Shown: positions 28,378-39,480 of the stretch, in pieces
Numbering within the stretch: position 1 is the first letter of the stretch
Layout: each line of letters starts with the position of its first letter
Assembly (NCBI GenBank): GCA_009731375.1
Contig: BJOX01000001.1
Span: 1,081,731-1,134,375, forward strand
Reading direction: 5' to 3'
Origin: Paulinella micropora
Taxonomy: Eukaryota > Cercozoa > Imbricatea > Euglyphida
DNA length: 52,645 nt
Program-made: the position numbers and the translations under genes
The notes under the pieces: model-generated
What the model was told of the DNA's origin: nothing
The model's input: only the letters and a program-made list of their open reading frames with translations
Database searches by the model: none

Positions 28378-29252
28378 TCACGAGCAAGGCCATCGCTTAT
28401 TGGTCTTGCCGGCATACAATCTGCGGTCGCCACTCGTAGTGCTGATGACGACGATGATGACGAAGACTGAGCTTGAGGAAGCGCCAAAGAGGCGGCCGTA
28501 GATGGCGTAGTCAAAGTCGGAGCGGGCGGCACTAACGATGATGATGACGCTGATGATGATGATGATGATGGCGATCATGGTGATGCCCGATAGCTCAAAG
28601 AGCGTCTCGTATTCGAAGGCTTGCCTCGAAGTTGAGCGAGGTATTGTCGTGCCAGTGCGTCTTCCCTTTTCCAAGCTGATAAACGCCAAGGGCTAACTCC
28701 AATCTGAGAGGCATTCGGCGTATTTCCCACTTGAGAGGGAGGCGTGTCTTTCCATCCCTGGGCCGATCCACTCGTGGAAGGCGTAGCTGTCGCAGCCGCT
28801 GGAGATGGAGACTCTTCTGGAGTTGAGGATGCCTCCAGTTTCTGTCGTTTGGAAGGAGGAGTACCCGGTCTCTTCGATTCCAAATTTCCGCTTCAGGCGC
28901 GATGAGTGATGTGTTGAGTTTGCGAGGGCGTAGGATGGCTGGCTTGGCTCTCGTTGTCCTGTTCGCTCTCTTTTTCAAGCATTTCGACTGCCAGTTCTAC
29001 TTCTTCCTCCTCTTCTTCTACAGAGTCTATGTCGTCGTAGCCTTCTTCGTCGTCCTCAGCTGCTTCTGCTGCTTCTTTGTCTTGCTCCTCGACCTCCTCG
29101 ACCTCTTCACTGGCATCTTCGTCTTCTTCATTGCGAACCGGCCATCCAACGCTGCCGTCGCAAGGTCTTCTTTTACGTGAAGACATAAACAGGTTGACTT
29201 GGCGGCCATAGAGGTGGGCGTTCGAAGTAGACAGAAGGTCGTGGGAGTTCAA
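28378..29252 (-). CDS. element B: acidic and Ser-rich linker
   Basis: Frames here encode acidic low-complexity sequence (ASEEVEEVEEQDKEAAEAAE, SVEEEEEEVELAVEML) and Thr/Pro/Ser-rich stretches. It is probably a disordered linker following the protease. The exact reading frame is interrupted. Confidence 0.45.
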
Positions 29253-30471
29253 AGGGAGCTGCAGTTTGGGACGGCGGTCGATGATTTTTTTTGAATTTGA
29301 CTACCGAGTAGGACGTCTCTTTCGCCAACGTTGTAGCGCGAAAGTCGTAGCTAACCGTAGCAAGTTGTAAATCACCGACTTGAAGTGGCATCTCGAAGAG
29401 ATGGAACTCCGTCTCGTAGACGATCTGCTTGGAAGGCGGCTTCAGGGGCATGTAGTCCGTGGGCCGGATCGCTTGCGCGTCGTCAATGGAGAGGTTAAGC
29501 TGGGCCGAGACCTCGTTGGCGAGAAGCAAGTTCATACCTTCGGGAAGGTGGCTTGAGATATATATCGTGATGGCATGAAGCGGAGACGTCGGCGTGGCCG
29601 AAACGAAGAGTTCAATGCCTTCAGTAAGAGTAGCATCAATACCCACAGATGAGCGTGCGTCGACGGTTGGGAGCGACACAATCTCAAGTCCCTGGTGTAT
29701 TACCCAGTCGAGGAGGGCTACGCCCTTGCAGTTGCAGGCCGAGTCTAGAACGCATGTAGTCTTACCGATGATGTCTTCTTCCGGGGACGGGCGCAATGAT
29801 TTGCGTACGTATATATTTCCGCAGACAACGGTCGGGGTCGTGGAAATGCGGAGTAGGCGTCGTGACTCCTGAGACGCCGCGCGCGTCGTCATGTGGAAAG
29901 CCCGTGGCTGCTTCCGCGTGGCGGCCGAGGATGGCTTCCAGTTGCAATGCTTGCCTTCGTCCTGACAACGCTGTTGTCGCAGCTTGCATTGTTCAAGCGA
30001 GTGCTTCGGGGTCTGATTCGGCTTGAGGAACTGGTTAAGTTCCTTGCAGTAGGAGCATGGAATCCCGGTGAAGGGTGGACGCTTTGGCGAGGTCGGGGCG
30101 GACTTGGTGGCGGCCGTAACCATCGACGATTTCTTTGAAGGGATGGCAATCGCATTCGCCTTGGTGAAGGGTGGGCGTGTTGCCGTCTTCTTCGTAGTCG
30201 GGGCTGGTTTGTCCGTCTTAGTCCGCTTGTTGGGGCGTCCACAATCCGGTGATGCAGCCGGTTGAGCCATCGACATGGCGTCAGCCTTGCGCTTCTGACG
30301 AGGAGGGCGTTTGTTCTCCTTGTTTTCCTGCTGCGTCCTACGCGGTTTCTTCTGACGAGTGTCAACCTTGACGGTTGAATCACGGGAGAAGGTGGAAGGC
30401 GTCGGACGAGGAGGGCGCTCCCGTAGTCGCTTGTATGTGGCGGCCGACGAGGGCTTCGTAGTACTCTCCAT
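29173..30471 (-). CDS. element B: zinc knuckle and aspartic protease
   Basis: The basic N-terminal part (Lys/Arg/Pro rich) is followed by a knuckle-like C-x2-C-x13-H-x4-C (IPCSYCKELNQ to KHSLEQC). The retropepsin-like part reads GKTTCVLDSACNCKGVALLD, with DSA in place of the usual D-S/T-G, and later EGMNLLLANEVSAQLNLSID in the position of the second conserved strand. The protease would cut the polyprotein. The order after Gag and before the pol genes fits. The frame ends in TGA at 29173. Confidence 0.7.
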   Translation of the reverse strand: MESTTKPSSAATYKRLRERPPRPTPSTFSRDSTVKVDTRQKKPRRTQQENKENKRPPRQKRKADAMSMAQPAASPDCGRPNKRTKTDKPAPTTKKTATRPPFTKANAIAIPSKKSSMVTAATKSAPTSPKRPPFTGIPCSYCKELNQFLKPNQTPKHSLEQCKLRQQRCQDEGKHCNWKPSSAATRKQPRAFHMTTRAASQESRRLLRISTTPTVVCGNIYVRKSLRPSPEEDIIGKTTCVLDSACNCKGVALLDWVIHQGLEIVSLPTVDARSSVGIDATLTEGIELFVSATPTSPLHAITIYISSHLPEGMNLLLANEVSAQLNLSIDDAQAIRPTDYMPLKPPSKQIVYETEFHLFEMPLQVGDLQLATVSYDFRATTLAKETSYSVVKFKKNHRPPSQTAAPFELPRPSVYFERPPLWPPSQPVYVFT

Positions 30472-30591
30472 CTAGGGTCAATATTCTTCCATGCAATAGA
30501 GATCAAGGGAGTTGGTCCAGGGCAGAAGGTCAGCGAGATTGCGGGGCCATGCGACACCAATTGCTTTAAATATCTCGGTGGCGTATAGGGT

Positions 30592-31405
30592 CTATCGCTC
30601 TCGTTCCATGGGCGTAAGCATCCGAGACACATCGCGGACTTGATTGAAGTCAGCTGTCTGGTAGCCAGCTGCATGGGCCGTCTCGTAGCTTGTGATGCAA
30701 CGATTTACATATCCTGCGAGGCTTTCCTTCTTGAAGCGTCGAAGTTTAAGGGCTTGCAGAGCTGATCGCTTCGTGTCTCCCTTGTCCAGTCGTCCCTTGA
30801 ACAGCTCCATGAAATATTCCATGAATGTACGGAATGATGCTCCAGACGCGGGTGCGTTCGTCAGTGACACGAATGTACCGAGTCCAATATGCGTCCATGA
30901 GGGCCATTGCAGTCTTGTCTCCCCACTTGTTCGCTGTGTCGATGATGCGGTTGCATGCCAACAGCATTGACAAGTTGGTCAACTGCAAGTTGAATGCAAG
31001 TTCGCGGGCTTGAGTAGCAACGTCAGGTCCTGGCGCGGTGGTCGGGCGGGTCATCACGAAGAGGGATCGAACTCGGGCCATCATGTGTAGCATGCGGGGT
31101 GGAACACCTGCAAAGGTGGACGATCGCACTCTTGTTGTCGACGATGCTGACGAGGATTCATTCCCGGACGATGGCGTGGATGGTGTAGCCGTCCCCGGAG
31201 GGCCATTTTCCGTCGAAGGGGCCGGTGGCTGAGTCGCAATCGTCGTACCGGACGATGGATCAGGTGACGAACCTGCAGGCGAGCTCGATGTTGAGCTCGA
31301 TGCCGGGCTTGAAGATGAGCTTGATGACGAGCTCGCGGGAGCCGGAGTTGCCACTGTTGCATTACCAGTTGTTGCAGTCACAGGGACTCCACCTTGGTCC
31401 TCCAC
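30592..31405 (-). CDS. element B: Gag capsid region (frameshifted)
   Basis: The frame 31405-30746 has a long Ser/Pro/Thr-rich start, then helical ELAFNLQLTNLSMLLACNRI and MALMDAYWTRYIRVTDERTR. The homologous sense passes by a frameshift near 30840 into 30870-30592: FRTFMEYFMELFKGRLDKGD and KLRRFKKESLAGYVNRCITS, which fits the retrotransposon Gag pattern. Gag forms the particle around the RNA. Confidence 0.65.
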
Positions 31406-32640
31406 GGGAGGGTTCGTTCCACCAGCGAGCAGGTCAAGTAAGCTTCTTCCACAACGGGGAAGAGAGGGCTCAGTGTGATTCTACTACCTTGCATGGTTGT
31501 ACCCATCGAGATGCGAGGCGTTGGGCGTGCCGGCGTCAATGTAGCGGGGGTTGAGCCTGACGAATCAGTCAAATTTGCTGTCAATGGAGCAAAGGCCGGT
31601 CTGGGTCCAAAGGAGCCAATTATCGGTCGAAATGGCGACGTGAAAGCTGGGTCAGTCATGGACAGTGCTCGATTGACCAATGGAGCAGGTGGGCGAGATG
31701 CCACGATGGATGCCAGCGATGGATGCGGTACACGTTGTGGTAGGGGTGTCGCTCCACTTGCTAGACTTCCGGGGTGGGCAAACAGACCGGCAGGGTGATA
31801 GGAAGCACCCTACCAATGGGGGCTATTGCTGTTGCACCTGCGGGCATCGTAACTGGAGTAAAAGCCATCGATGGGGTAGCTACGGGGGGCGATGTTGCAG
31901 CCGTTGATGGTGCAGTAGGCGCAGTCGGGCTCGTTGATGGGTGAGTCAGCGGTGCAAGTCCCGGAGGAATACTTCCCAGGGCTGTTGCTGGCGTCGAACC
32001 AATCAGGGTCGATGGGGACACGGTAACTGGGGTGCTTGCAGGGGCTGGAAATACCAATCCATGAAGTGATCCAGGTGCTCCAGGCATCGACGTCGAAATA
32101 GGTAAATGATTAACATATACCTCGAGAGGGATGAGAGTACCCAGTTGGTTCCAGAGAGCATCCTGTTGAGCTGCAGAGCCTGTAGGTCCCAAATACACGT
32201 TGGGATTGCACATCAGCGTGAGTGATGGTGTTGGTACCAATGGTAGATGAAGCAAATTTGTTTGCTTGTCCTTGATTGCCTTGAGTAGAACGTTTCTGTA
32301 TTCACCAGAGTAGTTGATGAAAAATCCCCTTTGAACTGCGTTGATTGCGTCCACGAGAGGTCCGTAGTGAGAGGAGTAGATTTACCTTCCTCTACTTCCT
32401 TCAGAAACTTCTTTTCGGAGGGCAGAAGACCATGGTAGACGCCCAGTATGGTAAAAGGGTCCAAGCATTTCCTCTTGTGCTCGCGGATACGCGACAGGGG
32501 ATCGTCGTGGCGTGAGTTGGCGAACATTCCACGTCGCCAGGGGTAGGCCAGGTAGCGTTGGTACACTTGTAGAGCACGATGAGGAGCAAAGAGGATGATC
32601 TTGCTGGGTGATAAGGGGGTGCCCCTAACACAAACAAAAA
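31378..32640 (-). CDS. element B: N-terminal Gag-like region (frameshifted)
   Basis: Coding-like frames: 32640-32370 (PHRALQVYQRYLAYPWRRGM, CLDPFTILGVYHGLLPSEKK) passing near 32360 into 32354-31761 (DAINAVQRGFFINYSGEYRN, LMCNPNVYLGPTGSAAQQDA), then a long Thr/Pro/Ala-rich stretch. Unknown fold. Its position directly after the leader suggests a matrix-like or accessory N-terminal Gag part. Confidence 0.45.
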
Positions 32641-32871
32641 CCAAACACATACTGTGTTGGTCGACTGCATAGAGTGTGGAAGAACAGAAATACGATACAA
32701 AAATGCAAAGACAGGTGAACGATCTGTCCCACATATATGGTTTTTGATGACCTCTGATCTTCCACGTTCGTTGAGTAGTACCTTCCTTGTAGGAGGTGCT
32801 TTCAAATCGATCTGTCGACAGAGCACACAAAACTCGTGTGTGCAGTTTCCACTTGAAAGGAAAATTCGAAT
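32641..32871 (-). other. element B 5' leader
   Basis: About 230 bp between the right LTR and the first coding frame. Next to the LTR the minus strand reads ATTCGAATTTTCC, with no TGG start. A TGG-starting stretch (TGGAAACTGCACAC) occurs about 20 nt in. Confidence 0.5.
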
Positions 32872-33475
32872 TGTGAGTTTGGATACAACCCCAAGGGATA
32901 AATACACAACGAACTCTTATTAAAAGACTCTATGGCTGCAAACAGCCCTAACTCCTAAGAGTAGGTGAAATACCAGTAAATAGCTACTTCGTTATTTACG
33001 TTGATTTCTACTGGTTTGCAGACTTGGTTTGCAAAGTACGATCTTGGGTGAACGTAGATTGTGAGTAGCTGTTAGGCGACACTTGAAGTTAAATGTGCAA
33101 AGTACTTGAAGGTGGCTTCAAGTTCAAGTCATTGGTGTTCAAGTGGAAGTCCTGAACTTTCATTTTGGAAAGTCTTTCTGAGCCTAATGGCTGTGCACGC
33201 AGTGCACGGAAAATATCATTTTTATGTCCTCTTGACTGTGTTCCCCAAAATTCACCGATTTTGCGGTTTTCGGCATATCATGGGAAAAAGGCAGCCGAGA
33301 ATGGGAAAATGGCATTTGCTGTAAAAACTTTGATTAAATCGTTTGAAGTCATTCCTGGACGAAATCTAAAGCTAGTTAGTGAAGTCGAAACGTCGTGCAG
33401 AGAAGAATCTAACGGATTGGTCAAAACCAGTAAAGTGTCAACGGTAGTGGTTTTGGCCGGTCGTTAAAGTGCTCA
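32872..33475 (-). repeat. right (5') LTR of element B
   Basis: 604 bp, TGTGAG...GCTCA. An open frame on the plus strand (33106-33324) is shared with the left LTR but needs no function, because the LTRs were copied from each other. Confidence 0.9.
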
Positions 33476-34190
33476 GTCTGATAAGACAGGACCTACTTTA
33501 GGTACTAGTATTCCTCAGCCTACGCTGTGAGTCTTCATATCCGAGTCCGAGTCCGAGTCGTTAGGAGTCACAGTGACAGTTATCGAATATTAAATATCGT
33601 ACTAGATGATCATTGTATTAATATTATTAAATAACTTGACACGGTGGCAGTAGTCCGCCGGATCCACGGGCCGGTCGGATGTATATAAAAGGTGACTTGA
33701 AGTCATCTGTTGATCAAGTTGCCACCGAAAAATGAAAGTTGTTTTTCAGTCAGTGATCTTATACCGTCTTTGCCCAAAACAAGGCACGCTCGCCACACAG
33801 CTGGCAGAACATCGGATGCCTCATCAGTGACCGACTTAAAATTAATGTTTCCCTCTTCTCCTAGTTCTCCTGATCACCGGCAGTGAATTTTTTGTCTGGT
33901 TGCAAAGTTGATGGTCAATAGGAGAGATAGTACTCCTACCCAAATCCGTAGTGGGAGCATGGGATCCGTAAATTAACCGACAACCTCAGGGATATCGAGG
34001 CACAAGGCCCGAGTATTTGAGGAAGTGGAAGCGTCTGGCCCAAAGGCGTGGCTGCCCGCTAGGATCTGTGCGTATCCTACCTCTCGGTCATGGGATACAC
34101 GACGTGGTATGTAGGAGAAAGCATGAGGAACAGATATGAGGGAGGGAAAGGGGGGGTAGAAGGGAAGATAAAAGAAAAACCGGAACTATA
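33476..34190. other. spacer right of element B
   Basis: Contains a triple CCGAGT repeat near 33542, AT-rich sequence, and GTATATAAAAGG at 33680, a good TATA box followed by a TCAGT-type start region. No convincing coding frame follows. Its TGACTTGAA and TGATCAAG blocks recur left of element B at 9041-9075. Confidence 0.5.
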
Positions 34191-34201
34191 AAATGTTCTA
34201 A

Positions 34202-34560
34202 CACCGGGAAGGGTCGTCTCTGGTCTCCTGGTCGTAAATCTTCATCGGGTCCCATCGTGGGCTGGGACGTTCCGGGAGGGGCTTCATCTTAGACTGGTCC
34301 AAGTAGCGGGGCGCCACCGGGAAGGGTCGTCTCTGGTCCTGCTGACGTTCTCCTGGTCGTAAATATTCATCTGGTCCCATCGTGGGCTGGGACGTTCCGG
34401 GAGGGGCTTCATCGTAGACTGGTCCAAGTAGCGGGGCGCCACACACACACACACACACACACACGATCGCGAGACCCGGAACGATATAGTATTCTAACAC
34501 CGGGAAGAGTCGTCTCTGGTCTTACTCGCGATCTCCTGGTCGTAAATCACCAGCGGGTTC
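34202..34560 (-). repeat. 113-bp tandem repeat, 2.5 units, split by (CA)n
   Basis: Units start with CACCGGGAAGGGTCGTCTCT at 34202 and 34315 and, with one change, at 34498. Each contains CTCCTGGTCGTAAAT and CATCGTGGGCTGGGACGTTC. The second unit has an 11-bp insertion and is broken by (CA)n at 34440-34464. The unit length is not a multiple of three, although each unit is open on the minus strand and Pro-rich (APLLGPVYDEAPPGTSQ). Confidence 0.8.
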
Positions 34561-35460
34561 CCTTGGACTGCAAAGCCGCTACACCAGGAGGGAGAGAAAG
34601 TGAGGGGAGGCTTCGTCGTAGGATGAAAGAGCTTGAACGCCGGAGGATCAGGTATCGGTACTGGGTGCTGAAGGGGGGGCCAAGAGCAGAAGAATCCGGT
34701 AACAATACTGGGTGTCGAAGGGGGGTCGGGAGCCGTGAAAAATCTGGGCTGGTGGCACGACGGGAAAGGGAAAAGGATAGGCCTGATTCCTCCAAGTGGA
34801 GTTGGAGCCGGTTTGAAAAAAATTTGAAGAAAGAGAATAGTCTTTAACGACAGGGAGACAATTCAAATTTAGCACGAGAGTCGAGTGCCTTGATCTTGAG
34901 GTCGGTGGTATAGAGTGCAAACTTGGCACGAGGCAAGGTCCCTGCAGCTGGTATAGAGTGTAGAGCCCTGGCCTGGGTGAAGGACACAAGACGGGGGAAG
35001 ATTCCACAGGCTGAGATGTCGGTCACGGGGGTCGGAAGACTCACTGGCTGGCAGTCTCGACCAGAGGTTCTCCCTTGTCCCGGACTTGTCCGACCCGACA
35101 ACCCCCGAGACCGCTAGGCGTGCGATGATTCCTGCCCAGACTTGTCCGGTGGGACTGGAGGACACAGTCTCTTCGTTGAACCTGTTGGGATGACCCTGGT
35201 AAACCCTGTCGGTGTTTACCTCGTGGCGTCTGCACTGTGAATGAATTTCCAAGCCTGGAGGAATGTGTCGTGGCAAATCTTGGTCATCCCGCTGATAATG
35301 TCATGTATTACAGCTTTCGATACTAGGACAAAGCGGAGTTCATTGTACGTTTTCGGAGATATATCCTTTTGATCCTATTGCTATCACAATGATGCTTGAT
35401 GTCATGTTGCGTCCCCTCAGCCTTTGTTGGTGGATCGCGACTTGCAGTTGTTCATATCTA
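34561..35460 (-). other. decayed Pro/Ser-rich sequence with a short duplication
   Basis: CGGTATCGGTACTGGGTGCTG near 34650 recurs as CGGTAACAATACTGGGTGTCG near 34697. Several overlapping short frames on both strands exist and none can be preferred. Confidence 0.4.
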
Positions 35461-35463
35461 TGG

Positions 35464-36134
35464 TCATAGATGGCTTTGGATTATATCCCCACGCCCGGGT
35501 TGCTGTCCACGGAATGAAGGGCCACGTAACCGGAGGGTCTTCTCCTCTGTCGGAAATGGGGTCCTTGGGGATGGATGGAGGGCTAATAAATGGCGAGGGC
35601 AGGGCAGGTACGGTCCGTGAGGGGCCGTAACCAGTGACGACCAGTGGCTTGGGCCACCCTCACGTCTGTCCCTTGGAGCTGAGCCTTGTATGTGAGCATC
35701 CTCCATGCCAACGATGAAAGCCTGATCCATTCCGCTTATCGGGAAGGATCATTCAGGGTCGTACCAAACGTGAGCCATGGCTGCTTCTTCTCTTCCTTTT
35801 CCGTCTCCTTACTCTCAGGAGAGGAGGAAGGGGGGGTGCTATGTATTCGTCCTTGAAGCTGCTGCGTCGTTGGGGCGCCCTTAAGCTCGCTGGGTATCCC
35901 TGGTCCAATGTGGATGTTCAGGGCGGTGGAGGGGTTTGCAGATGTCGTAGCCGGATGTGTCTGCGCCAGGTGGTCGGCATTCTGGGCTGCGTCTCCCTTA
36001 CTGCCAGTGCCAGCGCCAGCTCTGGCTTTCCCCTGCCTTTCTCCTTTCATTCTCTTTTCATTTTCGTCGTCCTCCTCCACATCCGAGTTTTCCCCCTTCG
36101 GGGGACGTTTCTTTCGTTTGACTCGCTCAGTCAA
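35464..36134 (-). CDS. unrecognised charged protein segment downstream of the C48 domain
   Basis: Minus-strand frames 36134-35736 (VKRKKRPPKGENSDVEEDDE, then AQNADHLAQTHPATTSA) and 35730-35464. The first is Lys/Glu-rich and disordered and directly follows the C48 frame. It is probably the C-terminal part of the same decayed gene. Confidence 0.35.
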
Positions 36135-36137
36135 GAA

Positions 36138-37013
36138 TCAGTACAGTCGGTTCCTTTTAGTCTTGAAGTTCGGTAAGAGAGCTGCCTTGGCGTCCCAGTC
36201 AGTCTGGTTGATATTACCCAGCTGGAGGTCCGATGAGTGGTTTGCTGCTCGTGTCATGTGAAAGAGCATATGGGGGCCACAGTCCCCTGATCCCTTCGCC
36301 TGCTCCGGGATAGGAGCATGGATGTACCCCGAGGTAGAGTCTTGCTCAAGGAAACTAGCCTTCCGTAGGTTGTCGACCCAGGCATTGATCACCACGGTGA
36401 AGTCGAGCTTAAGCTTCGCCGTGCAGGATAAGAGGGAGTCAAGGATGAGGATGAGCGGTTTTGATTTGCTAGCCTGGTCGCCGAGCTTTAGGACTTCAAG
36501 TCCACAAGCTGTTCCTGGACCTTGTCGTTGTAGAGTGACGGAGATCAGCATGAAGAGCCAGTGTTGATTTGATACGTTTATTAGTATGAGAAAATGTTGG
36601 TAACGCCGGTCGATGGGTCGGCGTCCCAGGGCCTTGAGGAGGGTGTACTCATCCTTGGTGCGTACCTGCCAGGACAGGTTGGGTCCAATTATAAGGGAGC
36701 CGTGCATCAGTGCTTCCTCCTCGATGCTAGTGAGGCAGTGAATAATGTCGTCTGTGAGTCAACCGGTGTGATTCTTGACATCCTCGATGGCTTTCCGCGG
36801 TAGAATCGCCGTGGTGATGTCTTCGCGTCGCCAGAAGTCCGCCTTCAGTGGTATTTGGGCGTCAAAGGGAAGGGTGGCCTCCATGCGGAGTCTATATTTT
36901 CCTGGAAGGAAATCGAGGGGGGCGGCCGTGGCAGGGGCATTCGCAACATCTTCCCCTGCACGCGTCCTGGTCGTGGATCGGTATCTCGTCATCGTAGGGT
37001 CAGACTTCTCCAC
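36138..37013 (-). pseudogene. C48 (Ulp1/SENP-like) cysteine peptidase, one internal stop
   Basis: Two frames in the same phase, 37013-36759 and 36707-36138, are separated by one TGA at 36759-36761 and form one domain: VKNHTG, stop, LTDDIIHCLTSIEEEALMHG. In Ulp1-type peptidases the residue before L-x-D-D is a conserved Trp, so the TGA probably replaces TGG. Catalytic residues are visible in order, numbered in the downstream frame: His49 in NVSNQHWLF, Asp90 in LILILDSLL, Gln136 and Cys143 in IPEQAKGSGDCGPHML. Such enzymes cut SUMO or similar tags. C48 genes are often carried by DNA transposons, and the surroundings here are repetitive and decayed. No transposase is recognised beside it. Confidence 0.72.
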
Positions 37014-37190
37014 TCTGGAAGGGCAGAAGAGGGGTCATGCCAAGACGGTAGGCTAGTTCATTGGTGAGTGCCTGACTTCTGGGATGTAGTTCGCTTCGGT
37101 GTAGTCTCGCAGAGGTGGTGTCATTCCGGAGCTATAGATGCAGATTCATCCACTGCCAACCCGATGGGCGACGTGGCTGGCGTCGTGACA

Positions 37191-37860
37191 TCAGAGGAGC
37201 ATGAATTCCTGGTGTATGTTAGAGCTGCTGTTTTGTACCCTCCGCCAGACAGGGAGGTAATCCATCACTCCTGGGGCTGGTTCCGAGCTGTAGGTACTCT
37301 GGGTGTCTTGTCGGGGTTGCTTGGCGGTGCGTCGCTGGGCTTCCGCGAGATCGTCTTCGATGGCTATAAGGAGGATCTCCTCCTCAGTTGGGAGGGGTGG
37401 TTGCGTGATGACACGTTGCATGATGAATTTCCAGCGGCGGTCGGGACCGTCTATGATAGAGCGTTCCTCTCTTTCGGCGTTCACTCTCGCTAGGAATGTC
37501 ACCTGGGCTGAGGTCAGGCGTGTCCACTTGGATAAGGAATTCTTGGTCGCGGTAGTGTGGTATCGGGTGACAGTACCTATCATGTTGGAGGCCTGGAGTA
37601 CCAGGCGTATCGCTTGTCGGTCGTCGGCGGGACGCAGTTGCAGGGCGGCATCCTTAGCACACCATAGGTCTACGCGGACCGTGCGGATGTCCTCAGATGC
37701 CCTTGAGATCACCCCTGCGACTAGATCCCGTTCGATGCGGAGGTATGTCAGCCAACATCTTGGGACTTGGCATGGTTTATATTCCGTATTGGGGGTAGGA
37801 TTCGGTAGAAAAGTCGCGCGTTTTCCCTAATCGTGCATGAGTAGTGCCCGTCCGGGATCT
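37191..37860 (-). pseudogene. unrecognised ORF upstream of the C48 domain
   Basis: Coding sense begins before the nominal start: TEYKPCQVPRCWLTYLRIER runs into ISRASEDIRTVRVDLWCAKD and continues RQAIRLVLQASNMIGTVTRY to a TGA at 37191. Upstream an in-frame TAG (LLVDPGRALLMHD, stop, GKRATF at about 37829) separates it from the preceding segment. It is of the type expected for an N-terminal region of the C48 protein or a transposon protein. No family is recognised. Confidence 0.4.
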
Positions 37861-39130
37861 ACGAGAAGGACTTCCCATCCTGTCCTCGTTTGATTAGCTG
37901 TAAGATGTCCCTGTAGTCCATGATCAAGATCGAGGGGGGGAGGTCCTTTCTGTTGCACGACCAGCTTATACTCCGATCATCATAGGTGACGACCGTCGTT
38001 GTAGAGAGGAGCATGCAAAGGGTCAGTCTGTTTGTATCTTCCTCCGATAAGGTCAGCGTAGACATCACTTCTTCCCAGATGCTGCCGCATGTTAAGAGTC
38101 TAGGTGTAAGAAATTGTTCCAGCGTCTATTCAGGGGCGGTCCGTAGCGGGGGTGGGTCATTCTTCATCTTCTCCTGTGTCTGACACTGTATCACCTGGAA
38201 GGTCCAACCGTCTACTTGTTCGTGGGATTCCGGGTACTATTGGCCTGGAAGTGGTGAGTCCAAGGGCTGCATCGCCGGCTGCGGGTGGATGGAGTGGAGG
38301 ATCCCGGAGGGGAGGGGCAGTGATCCGCCGCGGGCTAACGGCTCGGGCGGTGGGATTGGGGATTGCGAGGGTAATGCTCAAAGCTGAGCTTGGTCCTCGA
38401 ACCATCATCCCACCATCTCTACGTCTGTCCTTTTGAGGTCAGACAATCTTATTAGGTTGAGGAAGCATAGGTGGAGCTCAGTATCCTGTGCAGTCGTCTC
38501 GGCGAAGGTTATGAGTGTGAGGAGGTGCAAGATGACGATTTCCCTGTCTTTCCATGTGAACGACTGAAGTGCATAAGTTGGGACAGTGGTGTGTTGTGCG
38601 TCAGTGAATGGGGAGATAGAGGCAATGTGTGCGGCATGTTCCTGACCAAAGTACTACCGATGTGTATCGCGATACTACTGGCGGTTCGTGCTGGGGCTGT
38701 AGGAGCGGGTCCAGGGGGATCTTCTTTTACTGTCAATTTGAGTCACCAGTGCAGCACTGATTGAGTGGTGTGTGGAAGAGGTGGCGTAGTCAGTTCCAGA
38801 TGCATGTTAGTATCGCCTTCTCCAAGGCCTGATCAAGTGCTGGCACCAAGTGTTTGTCATCATAAGCGAAGCTGATGATGTCCGGTTCATCTGGGTCCGC
38901 CAGTAGTACCGTATGGTTCGAAGTATAAGCACTAGCCTGGAGTGCATGCTGTAGGAGTCTCGGGAGGTTTGCACATTCCGTTTGGGACGGCTGTGGATAC
39001 TCTGTGGTGATTGCGGCCGGGAGATCCTTTGCTGGCAGGGACATAGTGCGGTCGGTGCCGCTTCCACATTATCCGGCTACATACCGATCGTGTTTCAGCC
39101 ATACATACACTGAAACATGCCAAAAAAGCC
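37859..39130 (-). other. broken minus-strand coding segments, unrecognised
   Basis: Frames 38068-37859 (TLCMLLSTTTVVTYDDRSIS), 38408-38157 (Pro/Arg-rich) and 39044-38790 (LLQHALQASAYTSNHTVLLA) lie in the same orientation as the C48 unit and may be its decayed upstream parts or exons. Confidence 0.35.
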
Positions 39131-39480
39131 AAAACTTGAATTCAAAAAATAACAGTTTTTCTATCTACCGACAGGAGTTTTCACTCTCTGGAGCTCTTCA
39201 ATAGCTATTTCTGTTACTTTCAGTTTTAGCACCGCACGCAACGCCTAAATACTTTTATTTAATTTCCAGTGGTTCGATTTTGGTCATTACATCACTAGGA
39301 AACCACATTGTTGAGTGACAATGGCAGCCCTCAGGCCCTATGATTTATATATTTTTTAATACGTGGCGTTGTACCACTTACCGCCGTCCGTTTTGCATTA
39401 CCTATGTTATGAAATAACTTACAGTAAGGTAGTAAGTACTCGCGGGAAGAGGCTGTGACGTTGACTGGAGCCGGCTTCTC
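39131..39480. other. AT-rich spacer
   Basis: No gene or repeat structure is seen. Confidence 0.5.

Larger units (their letters stand above)
9341..33475 (-). mobile_element. Ty3/gypsy-like LTR retrotransposon B (interrupted by element A)
   Basis: Two related direct repeats of about 600 bp begin TGTGAGTTTGGATAC and end GTTAAAGTGCTCA (left 9341-9866 plus 20121-20238; right 32872-33475). All coding lies on the minus strand, so the right LTR is the 5' LTR. Internal order is Gag, zinc knuckle and protease, a 5-kb region of unknown domains, reverse transcriptase, RNase H, integrase, and a post-integrase domain. The coding region has frameshifts and five in-frame stops, so this copy is dead. The LTRs differ by several indels, and the left one has been invaded by element A, so B is older than A. 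The flanks AGAC and GTCT do not form a direct target duplication, and no TGG-type primer binding site is visible beside the right LTR. Confidence 0.85.

Noticed and set aside
33680-33760. Promoter of a gene to the right (GTATATAAAAGG)
   Set aside because: The TATA-like sequence is good, but no coding frame starts downstream on the plus strand; it may be a relic of an element.
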